Part shown: positions 61,796 to 64,000 of the stretch, piece after piece
How positions within the stretch are numbered: position 1 is the first letter of the stretch
Layout of the letters: each line of letters starts with the position of its first letter
DNA from: Entomospira culicis
GTDB taxonomy: Bacteria > Spirochaetota > Spirochaetia > WRBN01
Direction of reading: 5' to 3'
DNA length: 64,000 nt
NCBI RefSeq assembly: GCF_028748145.1
Contig: NZ_CP118181.1
Location: 1,116,211 to 1,180,210 of the forward strand
Notes under the pieces: model-generated
The model's database searches: none
Told to the model about the DNA's origin: nothing
The model's input: the letters and a program-made list of their open reading frames with translations, nothing else
Program-made: the position numbers and the translations under genes

Positions 61796-62575
61796 ATGAC
61801 CTATTGTCGACGTTGTCGGGTCGTTATTCAAGAAGAGAGTAAAGATCGTTGCCCCTTGTGCCACCAGCCATTGCTCCATCCCGAGGATAACGAGCGCCCC
61901 GAAGATGTCTTTAGCCATTGGCGAGAGCTAAACAAAGCCCACGAACACGCCTCCTTTTGGTACGTGCCTGCGCCGGTCTCTACGGCGAAAATCTTCAACT
62001 TTATCCTAGACTTCCTGATGCTTGCCCTCTTTAGCGCCATGATTATTGTCGCAACAGTCAGCGTCTATCAGCTCAATCGCTTTGGGGAGAGTCGCCTTGC
62101 CATCTACCTGCCTTCTATTGCGCTCTTTTACAGCATCATTATCTTACTCATTGTCCGTTTATATCGATTTAGTTTAGGCGCACAATGGCTTCTACTTATC
62201 AACACCACGCTCTTTCTCTTTGCCATCGACTTACGCGATGAGACTATCAAGTGGGCTTTTTCCCGTGGATTTGTGATTATTATGGGCGGGATTAGCCCCT
62301 TAATTTTACTACAAATGCTCTGGCGCTATCTACGCATTAAAGGCCTCAATATCATCGGTTTTAGCTTCTTTGCCATCTCTATCTCGTTGATAAGCCTAGA
62401 CATTGGCATTTCCGGTGGAGGCAGACCACAGGGGTGGTCGCTCTTTACCTTCAGTAGCCTGCTCTTTCTTGCGATGATCTTTATCTATCTCCATTACTTC
62501 GCGAAAATTCGCGTCAATTTCGATCCGATTATCAAAGCCCAGCGTAAACGCGAGGATCTGCATCATGAACGATAA
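61796..62575 (+). CDS. Zinc-ribbon polytopic membrane protein (DUF6320-like)
   Basis: 259 residues. The start is a zinc ribbon: CRRC at about 4-7 and CPLCHQPL at about 19-26. Six hydrophobic segments then run from about residue 60 to 240. Proteins of this plan occur next to condensation/alcohol-acetyltransferase-like enzymes in other bacteria, the arrangement seen here, and overlap in the last 11 bases agrees with coupling. AAGGAG precedes the ATG. A role in lipid or envelope acylation is inference. Confidence 0.72.
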   Translation: MTYCRRCRVVIQEESKDRCPLCHQPLLHPEDNERPEDVFSHWRELNKAHEHASFWYVPAPVSTAKIFNFILDFLMLALFSAMIIVATVSVYQLNRFGESRLAIYLPSIALFYSIIILLIVRLYRFSLGAQWLLLINTTLFLFAIDLRDETIKWAFSRGFVIIMGGISPLILLQMLWRYLRIKGLNIIGFSFFAISISLISLDIGISGGGRPQGWSLFTFSSLLFLAMIFIYLHYFAKIRVNFDPIIKAQRKREDLHHER

Positions 62576-63863
62576 ACGCCTCAACACCTACGAACTAGAC
62601 AACGTCGCTCTCATCTATCAAGCCCTCGTCTCCAAAAAAGAGAGCCACTTCTTCCGTCTCTCCCTCAACCTACAGAAGCCCGTTGTGATCGATATCCTGC
62701 AACAAGCGCTCCTCAATATTCTCCCACGCTTTCCCATCTTTCGTACCAGCCTAAAACGTGGTATCTTCTGGAATTATTTAGAAGAGAACTTTCACTACCC
62801 CACCATCATCCGCGACACCGAAATCGCCATGGGGCACGACATCACACAAGCACACGCCTATCCCTTTCGTGTACTCGTCTACCACCAACGCATCTCTTTA
62901 GAGACAACACATTTAATTGTTGACGGTAAAGCTGCCACCCAATTCTTGCAGTCGCTCTTCTGCGAATACGCCTATCTTTTAGGTGTAGAAATTCCCGATA
63001 ATGATGCGATTATTCGCCCCGAAACACCCTTGCAAAGCGAAGAGTTACATGATGCTTACAAAAATTTACTACTACAAAAAGCACTTCCCAAACCCAAAAA
63101 ACGCATGGGCGAAGCCTTTTACGAACCTCAACGCAATCGACGCCCCTTCGGCGTAGAGGTCGTGAGCTTTCGTCTCCCACTCGATCAAACCCTCCAACTA
63201 GCCAAGCAACATAAAGTAAGTCTAACCACGCTACTCACGGCATTTTACCTCACGGCGTATCAAGATCGGATGTTTTTACTCCCACCCAAACGTAAATTTC
63301 GTCGCCCGTTGCGCATCAATAATCCGGTTGATCTACGCCAATTCTTTCCCAGTAAAAGCTTGCGCAACTTCATCGGCTTCATCTCACACGAGATCGATCC
63401 ACGATTAGGGCTCTTCACTTTTGAAGAGATCCTCGCCCAAGTCCATCACACGATGAAAAAAGAGCTTCTGGATAAGCACTTTCAACCCTTTATTGGGCAA
63501 AATCTACGTAGCGAAAGCATTCCACTACTCGCCGTCATTCCGCTCTTCATGAAGCGAATGGTGCTCAAGCGCATTCACGCCCAAAATATGCGTCAAGAGA
63601 GCTCCGTACTCTCTAACCTAGGCGCATTCTCCCTCCCCGAAGAAGTTGCCTCGATGGTCAAAGATGTCGAATTCATTCCCGCGCCAAAGTATATCAATAA
63701 GCGCGACTGTTCCGTAATTAGCTTTAAAAATACCCTCATTCTCTCCATTAGCCGTACCTGCAAGCATAACCAGCTTGAACAATTTCTCTACGAAAGACTC
63801 ATTGAAGCGGGTCTCACCCCAAAATTGAGCACCTATCATGGGTATGAACAAGGGGAACATTGA
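62565..63863 (+). CDS. Condensation/alcohol-acetyltransferase-like acyltransferase
   Basis: 432 residues, soluble. Two-lobed chloramphenicol-acetyltransferase-type fold is suggested by LQQALLNILPRFPIFRTSL at the start and by TTHLIVDGKAATQFLQSL, which matches the HxxxDG active-site motif of this superfamily. A later RPLRINNPVDLRQFFPSKSLRNFIGFIS resembles the DFGWG-side loop. It overlaps the preceding membrane protein gene, and the two probably work together. Acyl donor and acceptor unknown. Its last 34 codons are duplicated directly downstream. Confidence 0.75.
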   Translation: MNDKRLNTYELDNVALIYQALVSKKESHFFRLSLNLQKPVVIDILQQALLNILPRFPIFRTSLKRGIFWNYLEENFHYPTIIRDTEIAMGHDITQAHAYPFRVLVYHQRISLETTHLIVDGKAATQFLQSLFCEYAYLLGVEIPDNDAIIRPETPLQSEELHDAYKNLLLQKALPKPKKRMGEAFYEPQRNRRPFGVEVVSFRLPLDQTLQLAKQHKVSLTTLLTAFYLTAYQDRMFLLPPKRKFRRPLRINNPVDLRQFFPSKSLRNFIGFISHEIDPRLGLFTFEEILAQVHHTMKKELLDKHFQPFIGQNLRSESIPLLAVIPLFMKRMVLKRIHAQNMRQESSVLSNLGAFSLPEEVASMVKDVEFIPAPKYINKRDCSVISFKNTLILSISRTCKHNQLEQFLYERLIEAGLTPKLSTYHGYEQGEH

Positions 63864-64000
63864 AACTAGAACGCAGTTCACAGCTAAGCATAACTGGCTT
63901 GAACAATTTCTCTACGAAAGACTCATTGAAGCGGGTCTCACCTCAAAATTGAGCACCTATCATGGGTATGAACAAGGGGAACATTGAAACTAGAACGCAG
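63762..64000 (+). repeat. Direct duplication of the 3' end of the acyltransferase gene
   Basis: 63762-63876 recurs at 63886-64000 (period 124, nine extra bases TTCACAGCT between). Only a few bases differ (CAG/TGG and CCC/CTC). The second copy keeps the C-terminal reading frame, KHNWLEQFLYERLIEAG... to QGEH and stop. Copies may continue beyond the window. Confidence 0.93.

Overview
The window is a contiguous piece of a bacterial chromosome, most likely from a spirochaete (Spirochaetota, probably Spirochaetales, a Treponema/Borrelia relative). The main evidence is a compact V-type ATPase operon in the order E, DUF2764-like, A, B, D, I, K without C, F or G genes, which is a spirochaetal arrangement. 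Supporting evidence is a short division cluster (rsmH, ftsL, murF, mraY, ftsW, ftsQ-like, ftsA, ftsZ), many small lipoproteins, and SPFH/NfeD and bactofilin genes. Species cannot be read from the sequence. Base composition is intermediate, with one visibly AT-richer island at about 45.7-46.7 kb.

Layout. 1-3.3 kb: uvrC (minus, cut by the window edge) diverges from htpG. 3.5-10.7 kb: V-ATPase operon, ending in a bidirectional hairpin shared with the convergent feoB. 10.8-19.4 kb: minus-strand genes feoB, PASTA protein, fmt, def, a small membrane protein, a PocR/AraC regulator and two unknown proteins. 19.5-19.9 kb: a plus-strand stable-RNA unit with tRNA-Ser(CGA), tRNA-Ser(GGA) and SRP RNA behind one good promoter. 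20-31.6 kb: minus-strand lipoprotein, nrnA/SPFH/NfeD operon, a very large GH13 enzyme, and an operon of an (alpha/alpha)6 glycosidase, transketolase and a binding lipoprotein. 31.8-43.8 kb: division and wall cluster, then xerD-like, a TPR lipoprotein and dprA. 43.9-48.9 kb: a minus-strand row of about ten small membrane or lipoproteins headed by a TPR protein, interrupted by a 1268-bp duplication/insertion with an IS1-family remnant and a Nudix gene. 49-52.2 kb: rpsF-ssb-rpsR-rplI-dnaB. 52.2-64 kb: unknown proteins, bactofilin, pncB, gatB, leuS, a DJ-1 family gene, and a zinc-ribbon membrane protein paired with a condensation/acyltransferase-like enzyme.

The recurring oddity is short tandem duplication at gene ends or regulatory junctions. 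There are two 115-bp chimeric copies of the rsmH-tail/ftsL-head junction, three copies of an 85-bp promoter-bearing unit before ftsA, a 262-bp direct repeat bracketing foreign DNA, and a duplicated C-terminal gene end at the right edge with a 124-bp period. Several promoters match a TTGnnn-17-TAtnnT pattern, often with an extended -10 TGn.

No CRISPR array, prophage, complete insertion sequence or recognisable antiphage system is visible. Every assignment comes from reading motifs, order and spacing. No database search was run.
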